Shown: positions 23,388 to 32,816 of the stretch, piece after piece
How positions within the stretch are numbered: the stretch's first letter is position 1
How the letters are laid out: each line of letters opens with the position of its first letter
DNA from: Saprospiraceae bacterium
Lineage (GTDB): Bacteria > Bacteroidota > Bacteroidia > Chitinophagales > Saprospiraceae
NCBI GenBank assembly: GCA_016715105.1
Contig: JADKBO010000042.1
Location: 1 to 38,602, forward strand
Direction: 5' to 3'
DNA length: 38,602 bases
The notes under the pieces: model-generated
The model's database searches: none
What the model saw: the letters and a program-made list of their open reading frames with translations, nothing else
Told to the model about the DNA's origin: nothing
Made by a program: the position numbers and the translations under genes

Positions 23388-26300
23388 ATGAACATAAAGG
23401 GTACACTTCTTTTAATCCTGTTTTTTATTATTGGCAATATCCAAATCAGGGCTCAAGTCACCGGTTATAATTCTTTCGCCGTGGCTATGAATGCAAACCC
23501 ACTTTGTGATTTGTCTTTATTAGACGGTTTGATGGCAAGGAATCCTCCATTCGTCAGCTCTTCGGGCCCGCTCCCTTGTAATATGTTAGGAGGTAGAATT
23601 GATAATGTAATCATCTATCCATTCATAGCTACAAGCAATACAATTGAAATTCGTATTACCAACCAAGTTTGCAATACCATTTTTGTAAATCCTTTTACCT
23701 ATACTGGTTTACAAGCTGGTTTTTTACAAGACACATTGAGCAAGTTTTGTCCAGACGTAGAGCCCAATGATCTCACCAATGGGACCACAACTGACATCAT
23801 TCTGAGTAGCAACTCCTTTATTATAGGAAATAAGTATTTTTTATGGATCGATGGCAATGGCGGCTCAGAGTGCGGTTTTACGCTGGATGTAAGGCAAGGT
23901 AATAGAGTAGCACCTACGCTCAAAGAAATTGCATTGGCAAACAACTTGCTCAATGGCATCATGGTGGACAGCATCTTATTGGACACCATCGGACTCTGTG
24001 TTGGGGCAGATACTTTGGAAGTAGAAGTGCCATCCAATGGTTTGAATCTCAAGTATACATGGACTGTAGAACCAATTGTAGCTGGCTTTCCTACACCACT
24101 CATCGTCGATACTACCAATAAAATAAGTATTCCATTCCAAGACATTGGCGATTACATAGTCAAAGTTGTCGCAACCAATGGGTGTTCTGACTCAGACACG
24201 CTGAGTTTATTTGTGAAGGTTACAGATCTGCCTCAAGTAGAAGTATTTCCAGATATTTCATTTTGCCCTGAAAACCTGGATGCAATTCCTGACACATTGA
24301 GGCAATACGATCCAAATAATGATGGTGTTTTTGGATGGGGAGTTCCATTTGTTCCGGTTCAGGATACGGTCAGAGCTGTTTTTATCAATAAATATAAGTG
24401 TGAGGTGACCCAGCTGGTGAAGTTGACGATTCTAGATAGTCCCCAACCTGGAATAGACACCCTGTTTACTTGTCCGCCTTATGACAACAATGGCGCGCTG
24501 ATAAACAGCTCACAAGTAATCAGATTTTTTCCTAATGTGCCTTCGTCCAATGGATGTGACACTTCTGTGAATAGGTATGTATACATTCCTCTGATACAAG
24601 GCCGCTTAGTCCCCAAAATATGTGTGGCTGGTGGACAGGATGAAATCGTTTTTATTGCAGATAGCATACACTTATTACCAGGTACAACATTGACTTATCG
24701 ATGGGTCAACGTGGGCGGTGGCCTTGTCTCTGATACAGATGGTATTGATACCATTTTGAAATTGATAGTTGCTGGAAATTTTACATTAGAAATAATAGCA
24801 GAATATAAAGGCGAAAGATGTACAGTTGCCACCAATTTTGTAAGTGTGCAATATGATGGAAAAGGATTGGCACCTGGTAAACCAGATATCAATATCGAAA
24901 ACACGATTTTTTGTCCTGGTGACCAAATCATCAGGTTGAAAGCTACCAGTTTGAATGCCACTAATTTTAATTGGACACTACCCGCCAATGCCAGCATTAT
25001 TTATTCAACTTCAACAGGGGATAGTATAACGGTAGATTTATCCACCATTAAGGCAGATACTTTTTTTAAAATTGCAGTAAATGCAGAAAATGGATGCGGC
25101 AAAACGCCAGATGTTGAAACGCTTGATCTGTACAAAGTTTCTCAGGCTTTATTGGATTTCAATTTGCCAGAGTCCGGCTGCATTGGAAATAATTTATTGA
25201 TAACGGTAGATTCTATTGGAACAAATGGTTACAGATATTCATGGGATATTGGTGGGGGCAGCGTGGTAAGGGGAGATACGCTTTCTTACGGTAATTTGGA
25301 ATTAAGCTACCCTTCCGCAGGGAACTATAAAATAAAACTGAGTGCAAGACATAGCTCTTGTGGTACTTATGATACAACAAGAGCTATTAGTTTTTATGAT
25401 CCTTTGGTGTCCATAACGCCAAGCTGTAGAGCTGATGCAAATACCATCAGGATCATGTGGCCTGGACAACCTTGTGTGGAAGATTATGAGGTAATTGCCA
25501 ACGGAATCAGCCTTGGCGTAGTAGATAGCTTGGGTTATACTTTGAATGGGTTGAAAAATGACTCAACTGTAAGTTTTGAAGTGGTGGCTTTAAATAGCTG
25601 CGGATGTGATTCTATTTCCTACTTTGCCACTTGCACAACGATCAATTGCGATAATATTGAATTTTTTACCACCATTAGTGACACCGTCATTTGTGAAGGT
25701 GATAATAATTTGATTACGGCAGACACTCCTATTCCCCCCGCTTATTTTGGTGGGTTTTTGAGTTACTCGGGTGCGGGCATTGATCAGACGGGGAATATAT
25801 TACCGGGAAATCTGCCCCAAGGAGTCAATGAATTTAAAGCAATTTATATTTACCAAGGTTGTATCGTAGAAGAAATATTTACTTTGGAGGTAAAAGGGAA
25901 ACCAATATTCGACATTGTGATAGACAGTATGGTTTGTATAGAAGATACAGAATCTACATATACTTTAAATAGCAATCCGAGTGATCAATTGAGGTTTACG
26001 CTCAATGGCCAAAATGCTTCATCTACTGGAATAATATCTTTGAATACACCCTATACTTTGATTGGGACTGATTTATTTGGATGCATACATACATTGGAGT
26101 TCCAATTTGACAATACAGCAGAATCTTTTGATTTTGAGATTGTAGGAAATACCAATTTATTTGATGATGAAGTTTTACAACTTTCGGTTAATAATCTTGG
26201 CGGTCGGCAGATAGATTCCATTTTGTGGGATATTGATGGGGTATTTAGTTGTCAAACGGCATTGTGTAAGGATTATGTTGCTTTCAATTTAGCTCCTGGG

Positions 26301-26669
26301 GAGTACAATCATGAGGTGACCGTGTATTATGGTGATTGCGGGGTAAGCAACTCTTTGACGGTAATAATCCAACCAACCATCAAAATTTTTGTATCCAATG
26401 TGTTTTCTATAAATGCTCAAGACAATGAAAATAATGTCTTTTCAATTGTGACAAATGACTTTGAAGGTGACCTTGTTAGCCTTAAAATTTACTCGAGGTG
26501 GGGAGAATTGGTCCACCAACAGACATCTGAAACTGGATCAGAATTTGTTTGGGATGGCAGATTAAAGGACAATTTTGTACAGCAAGGCGTCTATGTTTAT
26601 TTAGTCGAATATCTGAATAAGGAGGGAATACTCAAAACCCTGGTAGGAGATGTCACTGTATTAAAGTAA
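23388..26669 (+). CDS. Large secreted protein with CHU_C (T9SS type B) sorting domain
   Basis: The protein has 1093 residues. A signal peptide (MNIKGTLLLILFFIIGNIQIRAQ) is followed by a region with a pre-peptidase-like beta pattern (about 30-180: NTIEIRITNQVCNTIFVNPF, YFLWIDGNGGSECGFTLDV). Several Ig/PKD-like modules follow, marked by LKYTWTVEP, LTYRWVNVGGG, NFNWTLPAN and YRYSWDIGGG. The C-terminal 95 residues (KIFVSNVFSINAQDNENNVF, LKIYSRWGELVHQ, FVWDGRLKDNFVQQGVYVYL) form the gliding-motility-associated CHU_C domain, the type B signal for the type IX secretion system. The protein is thus exported and probably fixed at the surface. No enzymatic domain is seen; adhesion is a reasonable inference. 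Many paired cysteines (SGCIGNN, NSCGCDS) fit extracellular life. Confidence 0.9.
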   Translation: MNIKGTLLLILFFIIGNIQIRAQVTGYNSFAVAMNANPLCDLSLLDGLMARNPPFVSSSGPLPCNMLGGRIDNVIIYPFIATSNTIEIRITNQVCNTIFVNPFTYTGLQAGFLQDTLSKFCPDVEPNDLTNGTTTDIILSSNSFIIGNKYFLWIDGNGGSECGFTLDVRQGNRVAPTLKEIALANNLLNGIMVDSILLDTIGLCVGADTLEVEVPSNGLNLKYTWTVEPIVAGFPTPLIVDTTNKISIPFQDIGDYIVKVVATNGCSDSDTLSLFVKVTDLPQVEVFPDISFCPENLDAIPDTLRQYDPNNDGVFGWGVPFVPVQDTVRAVFINKYKCEVTQLVKLTILDSPQPGIDTLFTCPPYDNNGALINSSQVIRFFPNVPSSNGCDTSVNRYVYIPLIQGRLVPKICVAGGQDEIVFIADSIHLLPGTTLTYRWVNVGGGLVSDTDGIDTILKLIVAGNFTLEIIAEYKGERCTVATNFVSVQYDGKGLAPGKPDINIENTIFCPGDQIIRLKATSLNATNFNWTLPANASIIYSTSTGDSITVDLSTIKADTFFKIAVNAENGCGKTPDVETLDLYKVSQALLDFNLPESGCIGNNLLITVDSIGTNGYRYSWDIGGGSVVRGDTLSYGNLELSYPSAGNYKIKLSARHSSCGTYDTTRAISFYDPLVSITPSCRADANTIRIMWPGQPCVEDYEVIANGISLGVVDSLGYTLNGLKNDSTVSFEVVALNSCGCDSISYFATCTTINCDNIEFFTTISDTVICEGDNNLITADTPIPPAYFGGFLSYSGAGIDQTGNILPGNLPQGVNEFKAIYIYQGCIVEEIFTLEVKGKPIFDIVIDSMVCIEDTESTYTLNSNPSDQLRFTLNGQNASSTGIISLNTPYTLIGTDLFGCIHTLEFQFDNTAESFDFEIVGNTNLFDDEVLQLSVNNLGGRQIDSILWDIDGVFSCQTALCKDYVAFNLAPGEYNHEVTVYYGDCGVSNSLTVIIQPTIKIFVSNVFSINAQDNENNVFSIVTNDFEGDLVSLKIYSRWGELVHQQTSETGSEFVWDGRLKDNFVQQGVYVYLVEYLNKEGILKTLVGDVTVLK

Positions 26670-26808
26670 GACTTCTTTGATCTTCGGGACTTACCATTTT
26701 TCACCTAGTCTTTTTTCGATTCAAAAATTGCTGCATTTGTAGTTCTGAAGGAATTGCTCTAGCATTCCACAAAAAGTGTAAAAGAATTTAATCGATTTTT
26801 ATACTTTT

Positions 26809-28287
26809 ATGAACTTATCACAATTAGAAAAATCAAATAAAGGTATGAGTTCGGAAAAAACGGAGTTATTGAAGTCGTTTGGTACCAATATGGCCATCAT
26901 TCTGGTGGTAAGTAATATCATTGGTTCCGGTGTTTTTAAGAAAGTAGCTCCGATGTCAGAAGGACTATTATCGCCCAATTTGGTGATTCTAGCATGGGTA
27001 TTAGCGGGCATCATTACTTTGTTTGGAGTACTTTCTATTGCAGAAGTTGGCACTATGTTCCCACATTCTGGGGGCGCATATTCCTGGCTTGAACAAATGT
27101 ACGGTCAAAAAATTTCATTTTTTTATGGCTGGTCTTGTTTTACTGTCATCCAATCTGCAACCATCGCCAGCATAGCATTTGTATTTGCCGGAGCACTCAA
27201 TACTTTTGTGCCCTTACCTCAATTTAGTGACGAGATCAGCCAAATTGCCATCGGCCCTTTGCGGCCATTTGAGAATATAGGCGCTAAGATTGCATCCATT
27301 CTACTCATTGTTTTTCTATCTGTTGTGAATGCCCGTGGCGCAAAAAATGCGGGGATATTGAGCCAAATCTTTACATGGATCATCGTCATCTGCATCATTG
27401 GCATCATCATTTTTGGACTTACCTCAAGTGTTGGCGCTTTTCAAAATATAAGTAATGTATCAGCTCAGTATCCTCCTGCTGATTTTTCAAGATTCCATGG
27501 CTTAGGATTTTTTATGGTCATGGTCATCGCGATGCGAAATGCTTTTTGGGGATATGAAGGGTGGATCAGTTTGGGATACATCGGTGCAGAAATTCAGCAT
27601 CCGGAAAAATCAATACCCAAAGCTTTGATTTCAGGTATCTTGATAGTAATTGGCATTTATGTTTGCATCAATTTTACATATCTGTACGTAATGCCTTTAG
27701 ATGAATTATTAGCTAAGGTAAATGCAGATGAAAATAACATTGCTGCTGTGGTGGTGGTAGATAAGTTATTTGGAAATGGAGGTGCATACATTGTGAGTGC
27801 AATGATTCTCATTTCAACATTCGGTTGTACCAATGCCACCGTTTTGACAGCTTCAAGAATTTATTATGCAATGGCGCAAAAGAAACTATTTTTCCCCAAA
27901 GCGGCCATTTTGGATCCAGTAAGAAAGACACCCGTAAATTCTTTGATATACCAATGTATTTGGGCATCAATTTTGGTTTTGTCTGGTTCTTTTGACATGC
28001 TCACGGATTTATTGATTTTTGCAGCTTTTATATTTTACGGCATTACAGTCTATGGCGTCATTGTTTTGAGGAAGAAAAAGGCACATTTAGATAGGCCCTA
28101 TAAGGTAATTGGATACCCAATAGTGCCAATGATTTTCGTCATCTTTTGTGTCATTTTGGTGGTGGTGTCATTTTTGGAAACTCCGCTACAATCCTTGATT
28201 GGTATTTGTTTGATTCTTTCAGGACTTCCTTTTTACCTCAAATGGTCAAAATCTAAAGCTGTAGCCGAAAGTCAGTCGATGCAATAA
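26809..28287 (+). CDS. APC family amino acid permease
   Basis: The protein has 492 residues and about 12 membrane helices. The first helix carries the substrate-binding signature VVSNIIGSGVFKK (about 33-45), followed by FPHSGGAYSWLEQMYGQ (residues 84-100), both typical of the amino acid-polyamine-organocation superfamily near the LAT/YfnA group. GYEGWISLGYIGAEIQHPEK and FGCTNATVLTASRIYYAMA are further family landmarks. It is an inner-membrane transporter that imports or exchanges amino acids; specificity is not predictable here. It is a single gene flanked by unrelated genes, with a 139-bp gap upstream and no clear promoter box. Confidence 0.92.
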   Translation: MNLSQLEKSNKGMSSEKTELLKSFGTNMAIILVVSNIIGSGVFKKVAPMSEGLLSPNLVILAWVLAGIITLFGVLSIAEVGTMFPHSGGAYSWLEQMYGQKISFFYGWSCFTVIQSATIASIAFVFAGALNTFVPLPQFSDEISQIAIGPLRPFENIGAKIASILLIVFLSVVNARGAKNAGILSQIFTWIIVICIIGIIIFGLTSSVGAFQNISNVSAQYPPADFSRFHGLGFFMVMVIAMRNAFWGYEGWISLGYIGAEIQHPEKSIPKALISGILIVIGIYVCINFTYLYVMPLDELLAKVNADENNIAAVVVVDKLFGNGGAYIVSAMILISTFGCTNATVLTASRIYYAMAQKKLFFPKAAILDPVRKTPVNSLIYQCIWASILVLSGSFDMLTDLLIFAAFIFYGITVYGVIVLRKKKAHLDRPYKVIGYPIVPMIFVIFCVILVVVSFLETPLQSLIGICLILSGLPFYLKWSKSKAVAESQSMQ

Positions 28288-28450
28288 TGAACTAAGTTTA
28301 AACAATTTGGTTACCTTTACGGCATATTCAAGAGCAAAGTCGCTTTTTTAAATTCACTCATTCTATTTTTGACTAAAGTATGTATAGAAAAAATAAATTT
28401 AAGTTGACAATAACTCGCAGGAATAGCTTCACAAGTTAACTTAAAAATTA

Positions 28451-29431
28451 ATGAGTACATTCAATATTAGATTAGAAGTGATGAATACCATTGAGCATTC
28501 GATGGGTGATTTACTAAGACAATATATTAAACCCATAGAAGAGAACTGGCAACCATCTGACCTTTTGCCTGATGCAAATGATCCTGAGTTTTATGACCAA
28601 ATCAAAGAAATTCAGGCACTTTCCAAAGAAATGGATTATGATTTGCTCACCGTTTTGATTGGCGATACCATCACAGAGGAAGCTTTACCATCTTATGAAT
28701 CTTGGTTGATGAATGTTGAAGGAGTTGATCAAGAAAGCCGTTCTGGTTGGGCCCAATGGGTGAGATCTTGGACAGCAGAAGAAAATAGGCATGGAGATTT
28801 GCTCAATAAATATCTTTATTTATGTGGTAGGGTGGACATGAGACAATTGGAAATCTCGACACAATACCTGATCAATGACGGTTTTGATATCCAAACAGGC
28901 AGAGACCCTTATCGAAATTTTGTTTATACCAGTTTCCAAGAGCTTGCAACCAATATTTCTCACCGAAGAGTAGCAACGCTTGTCAAAAAAACAGGGAATA
29001 ACCAACTTGCAAAAATCAACGGCATCATAGCCGCAGATGAAGCCAGACACGCAGCGGCTTATATGCATTTCATCAGCATGATTTTTGAATTGGATCCAAG
29101 TGAAATGATGTTGGCTTTTGATGATATGATGAGAAAAAAAATCGTCATGCCTGCCCACTTCATGAGACAATCGGGTGATAAAATTGGCGAGTTATGGGGG
29201 CACTTTTCAGATGCTGCTCAACGTGCGGCCGTGTACACCACTCAAGATTACATTGACATATTATCTTCTCTTTTGAAAGCATGGAATATTGAAAATATTT
29301 CAGGACTTAATGATTCTGCTGAGAAAGCGCGTGATTATTTGATGAAATTGCCTGCCAGACTTCAAAGAATTTCTGAAAGAATCGTCATTCCAGAAAAGCA
29401 ATATGAATTCAAATGGATAGGTAATTTATAA
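28451..29431 (+). CDS. Soluble acyl-[ACP] desaturase (ferritin-like di-iron)
   Basis: The protein has 326 residues. The two E-x-x-H iron motifs of acyl-ACP desaturases are present: WTAEENRHGD (E111, H114) and AADEARHAAAY (E197, H200). The additional carboxylate ligands lie in TITEEALPSY (E76/E77) and FQELATNISH (E164). The enzyme inserts a double bond into an acyl chain on acyl carrier protein using O2 and ferredoxin, in the cytoplasm, and so adjusts membrane fluidity. The length fits the bacterial and plant soluble family. It is a single gene, convergent with the MobA-like gene; the 163-bp upstream gap shows no TAnnTTTG box. Confidence 0.93.
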   Translation: MSTFNIRLEVMNTIEHSMGDLLRQYIKPIEENWQPSDLLPDANDPEFYDQIKEIQALSKEMDYDLLTVLIGDTITEEALPSYESWLMNVEGVDQESRSGWAQWVRSWTAEENRHGDLLNKYLYLCGRVDMRQLEISTQYLINDGFDIQTGRDPYRNFVYTSFQELATNISHRRVATLVKKTGNNQLAKINGIIAADEARHAAAYMHFISMIFELDPSEMMLAFDDMMRKKIVMPAHFMRQSGDKIGELWGHFSDAAQRAAVYTTQDYIDILSSLLKAWNIENISGLNDSAEKARDYLMKLPARLQRISERIVIPEKQYEFKWIGNL

Positions 29432-29485
29432 ACCTAGTTTTCCAAAAAGTTAAGGCCTATCCAAAGCTTTTTTTGAACAGGAATT

Positions 29486-30067
29486 TCATTTGAGCTTCTC
29501 AATATCTTCTGAGGTATCTACATCGAAAATCCCATCTTGAAATGGAACCAAAGCCACTTTATTGGCATATTTTTTAATGATGGACATTGCTCCACGATCC
29601 CCGCTTAATTTTCTTATTTCCTCAAAAAAGCTGCTTTCAAACAGCGCTGGAGTTCCTTGTATACCTTCATAATCACTGGCAACTATTGGTTGATGATTTA
29701 AATAAAATTCATCCACGATTGCTTGGATATTGGATGCCTTGAGATAAGGCTGATCGCAAACCAAAAACACCACATATTCAAGATTTGGTACTTTTTCTTT
29801 AAGGTAATCTAATCCACAAATAATGGATGTTGAAAGTCCTGATGGCCAACTGGGGTTGATGACAACATTAATTTCTCCAAAGTTTGTTTTTGCTTGAATG
29901 GTTTCTGCATTCGCACCCAAAACGACCACAATTTCAGAGACGGATGTTTTTTGCGCTTCTTGAATGACATTTTGAAGCAATGACTTATCGTTGACTTCAA
30001 AAGTTTGTTTGGGAAAACCAAGTCTGGAAGAAGCGCCCGCCGCCAATATGACTATACCTCCGCGCAT
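29486..30067 (-). CDS. MobA/MocA-like nucleotidyltransferase
   Basis: The protein has 193 residues from ATG 30067. The N-terminal nucleotide-binding motif VILAAGASSRLGFPKQ (about 6-21) and the later VFLVCDQPYL and GDRGAMSIIKKY place it in the NTP_transf_3 family close to molybdenum-cofactor cytidylyltransferase MocA and MobA. The likely reaction transfers CMP or GMP from the nucleotide triphosphate to molybdopterin cofactor, as needed by molybdo-hydroxylases. The ATG overlaps the TGA of the XdhC-like gene (TGATG), indicating translational coupling. No molybdoenzyme subunit lies in the window. Confidence 0.88.
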   Translation of the reverse strand: MRGGIVILAAGASSRLGFPKQTFEVNDKSLLQNVIQEAQKTSVSEIVVVLGANAETIQAKTNFGEINVVINPSWPSGLSTSIICGLDYLKEKVPNLEYVVFLVCDQPYLKASNIQAIVDEFYLNHQPIVASDYEGIQGTPALFESSFFEEIRKLSGDRGAMSIIKKYANKVALVPFQDGIFDVDTSEDIEKLK

Positions 30068-31224
30068 CAACCAATTTTTTTGTGGTGGATCTCTGTATTT
30101 TTTCTGGAATGGATAGTATCGGCTTTGGTTCTTAAAAACCCACCGGGCTTATTTGAGAAAACCGCTTTAATTTCTGCAATGATGCTTAATGCAATTTCTT
30201 CTGGGGTTTCTGCGCCAATTTCCAAACCTACCGGACCATATATATTTGCCCTTTGATCCTCTGTGAGCTCTATATCCATTTTGGCTAGATCATCATACAT
30301 CCTTTCCATTTTCTTTTTAGGTCCTAATACACCGATATACCTTATTTGCTTGAAAATCAGATGTTTGAGTAATCCAAGATCATATTTATAATTATGTGTC
30401 ATCAATACAAAAGCTGTGTAATCATCCATTTCGAAATTGGCCAAAATATTTTCTGGTTTGCTTACTAAAACCTGACACGCATTCACAAACCTTTCTTCCT
30501 TCGCTAGATTGTGCCTCCCGTCAACAACATGCGCCTTCCAACCCAATGCGTCTACCATATTGACGAGTGGCAAAGCGTCATTTCCAGCTCCGACAATCAC
30601 AACTGAAAGTGGTGGGCTTATCCACTCTATAAATGCAGTTTTCGACTCCGTTTCTGACTCAAAAGCGATGAAGGTTGATTTTTTATTTTTGAAAGTTTCT
30701 TCTACGCTCTCTAAAACGGCATTTTTGAGCACTTCATCCAATATCTGACCATGGATTTCACCTGATTCTTCAACCAATAAGCATGTTCCCAATTGCGGTT
30801 GTAACTTATTTTTCAAATCAAAAATGGTGACTAATATGCAGTTTTGCCGCCTATTCATGATTTTTTTTAAAAGTGAAATGGGGTTTGATGATTGGTTTGA
30901 GTGGACGGGTTCAAACAACACCTGAATGATACCTTCACAGCCAAGTTGGGCTCCAAAAAAAGCATCATCCTCGTCTGTTGAGTCGTAAGTTACAATCTTG
31001 GATTGCTGTTGGACCATGACCAATAAAGCTTTTCTCAATGCATCTCCTTCCAAACATCCGCCACTGATCGCTCCCGTCATCTGGCCATCTTCTGCAACCA
31101 ACATCCTTGCACCTGGACTTCTATAGGAAGATCCATCTAAATGGACAACAGAAACGAGCGCACATTTTTTACCCGATTCAACAATCTGATCATAGGCTTC
31201 GATGGTTTGCTTGTATTCATTCAT
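30067..31224 (-). CDS. XdhC/CoxI family molybdoenzyme maturation factor
   Basis: The protein has 385 residues from ATG 31224. The N-terminal XdhC_CoxI domain (about 20-100) shows GSSYRSPGARMLV and GAISGGCLEGDALR; C57 is the conserved cysteine. The C-terminal XdhC_C Rossmann domain starts LSVVIVGAGNDALPLV (about 206-221) and continues with VLGPKKKMERM and GLEIGAETPEEIALSIIAEI. XdhC proteins bind the molybdenum cofactor, favour its sulfurated form and deliver it to xanthine-dehydrogenase-type enzymes. A longer in-frame start at 31296 would add 24 residues, but a TATGTTTG promoter element at 31256-31263 lies after it, favouring 31224. It forms a two-gene unit with the MobA-like gene. Confidence 0.9.
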   Translation of the reverse strand: MNEYKQTIEAYDQIVESGKKCALVSVVHLDGSSYRSPGARMLVAEDGQMTGAISGGCLEGDALRKALLVMVQQQSKIVTYDSTDEDDAFFGAQLGCEGIIQVLFEPVHSNQSSNPISLLKKIMNRRQNCILVTIFDLKNKLQPQLGTCLLVEESGEIHGQILDEVLKNAVLESVEETFKNKKSTFIAFESETESKTAFIEWISPPLSVVIVGAGNDALPLVNMVDALGWKAHVVDGRHNLAKEERFVNACQVLVSKPENILANFEMDDYTAFVLMTHNYKYDLGLLKHLIFKQIRYIGVLGPKKKMERMYDDLAKMDIELTEDQRANIYGPVGLEIGAETPEEIALSIIAEIKAVFSNKPGGFLRTKADTIHSRKNTEIHHKKIG

Positions 31225-31255
31225 TGTGAAAGAACAGTTATGGATTTGATGATTA

Positions 31256-31263
31256 CAAACATA
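31256..31263 (-). promoter_or_regulatory. -7 element (TATGTTTG) for the xdhC-like pair
   Basis: The minus-strand TATGTTTG fits TAnnTTTG and predicts a start near 31249, about 25 nt before ATG 31224. No -33 TTG at the usual distance. Confidence 0.4.
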
Positions 31264-31372
31264 AGCATATTCTGCAATTCTGTACAGATTGTACAAGGAG
31301 AGCCAATATCTTAATTTGTTGCTTTTGAAAATAAACCCTTAAATTGCAAATAGATTTTTAATAAATAGAGCT

Positions 31373-32791
31373 TTGAAAATTACGACGGTTTTAGCAACGC
31401 TGATGCTTTTATGGTATTGCCAGTCTTTGGTTGGGCAGAATAATTTGGGAGCTGCTAAAGTACAAAACAAGGGTAGATTTCCAGCAGCGGGGGTCATTAC
31501 ACAATCTTCTGGACTGGCTTTGGACCCGGATGGAATACACTTCTGGACTCACAATGATCAAGGAAACGCCACAACCAAAATTTACAAATTCTTACCTGCA
31601 AATGGCAATACTACTGTTGCAATTGTTGATTCTGTGCAAGTGGTGGGCCATCAAAATCTGGATTGGGAAGACATGGCCAAGGATCAGAATGGAAATTTAT
31701 ACTTGTGCCAGACGGGGAAAAATTGCAATACATTGAGTCCACCAGAATGCCCTGGTCGATATTTATACAAAATTTTGAAAATGCCTTTTGCTAGTTTAAA
31801 TGCACAGGCTTCCATCGTTCCAGATAGTTTTATTTTTAAATATCCGTTGCCACCAGCTTGTAATCAAAATGGGAGCGATACCACTTTTGTGAATGCAGAA
31901 GCAGCCATTTTTTTCAATAACAGTATTTATATTTTTACCAAAAACATTTGGTCCAAAGTCACTAACAATTGTGGGAATTGGCTTGAAACTTCCACCTATT
32001 TATTTAAAATTCCATTGACTGCGGGATCAAGTGCTGCAAATCCGATAGTGGGAGAATACTTGGGGAGTTATAATTTGAAGATGAGTGAGGCGGATAGTAC
32101 TACCAATTATTATAAAGTCATAGCCGGAGCAATCAATCCATCTCAGCAGGTAGTCAGCCTTGTGACTCCCGCTCGAGTGTGGCAATTCAGAAATTTCACT
32201 GGAGATAATTTTTTCAATGGAGATGTCAGTTATCATTCATTTTTGGATGATGGAGGAAATGCGGTAATCAGAGGTTATGAAGGTGCCGATTTTTACAACA
32301 ACGATCTTTTATATTTATCAGTTGATGGGACCAATGGTCGGCTTTCAACTGTAAACATCGACTCTTTATGTACCAATATACGAAGCTTGGATGATCATTT
32401 ACCTGGATCTTTACGCACAGCTTTATCTTGCGCATCCCAAAGCGATACCTTAAGTTTTAATTCAGCTATAGCCAATCAAAATTTAATCATAGACGCACAA
32501 ATCAACATCACTAAGAATATCTCTATAGTTAATACTCAAAGTAATGTGACCATTCAGTCATTGACAAATATGCCAGCAATGTTTGCAATCAATCCAATGA
32601 AACAAGTATATTTAGAAGGGTTTAATATGGAAGCGGCCAATTATCCAGATAATTTCTCTATTCAAAACAATGGGAATTTGACGTTGAAAAATATAACCGT
32701 CAAAAATTTTCCAGGGCAAACCAAAAATGTTATCAATAAATCTGGGGCAACACTAACAGTTATCGGCGACGTAGATATAAAAACAAATTAG
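31373..32791 (+). CDS. Secreted propeller-like protein with short beta-helix-like tail
   Basis: The protein has 472 residues from a TTG start; the next residues KITTVLATLMLLWYCQSLVG form a signal peptide and no ATG lies nearby upstream. Residues about 40-330 have repeats suggestive of a beta-propeller (SGLALDPDGIHFWTHNDQGN, NLDWEDMAKDQNGNLYLCQT). Near 340 comes RSLDDHLPGSLRTALSCASQ, followed by beta-helix-like strands (LIIDAQINITKNISIVN, GNLTLKNITVKNF). That motif normally opens a long right-handed beta-helix in Bacteroidota surface proteins; here only about 130 residues follow, ending VIGDVDIKTN, and no sorting domain is seen. Function is unknown; it is probably periplasmic or secreted. The M20 gene follows after 25 bp. 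Confidence 0.7.
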   Translation: MKITTVLATLMLLWYCQSLVGQNNLGAAKVQNKGRFPAAGVITQSSGLALDPDGIHFWTHNDQGNATTKIYKFLPANGNTTVAIVDSVQVVGHQNLDWEDMAKDQNGNLYLCQTGKNCNTLSPPECPGRYLYKILKMPFASLNAQASIVPDSFIFKYPLPPACNQNGSDTTFVNAEAAIFFNNSIYIFTKNIWSKVTNNCGNWLETSTYLFKIPLTAGSSAANPIVGEYLGSYNLKMSEADSTTNYYKVIAGAINPSQQVVSLVTPARVWQFRNFTGDNFFNGDVSYHSFLDDGGNAVIRGYEGADFYNNDLLYLSVDGTNGRLSTVNIDSLCTNIRSLDDHLPGSLRTALSCASQSDTLSFNSAIANQNLIIDAQINITKNISIVNTQSNVTIQSLTNMPAMFAINPMKQVYLEGFNMEAANYPDNFSIQNNGNLTLKNITVKNFPGQTKNVINKSGATLTVIGDVDIKTN

Positions 32792-32816
32792 TAAATTCAA
32801 CTTTCAAATTATTATT

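Noticed and set aside
23699..24145. 148-codon minus-strand frame inside the large sorted protein
   Set aside because: It is antisense to a clearly coding region; composition follows the sense codons.
29443..29474. Bidirectional terminator between the desaturase and MobA-like genes
   Set aside because: Only an A/T stem (AAAAAG/CTTTTT) with a 17-nt loop; too weak to call.
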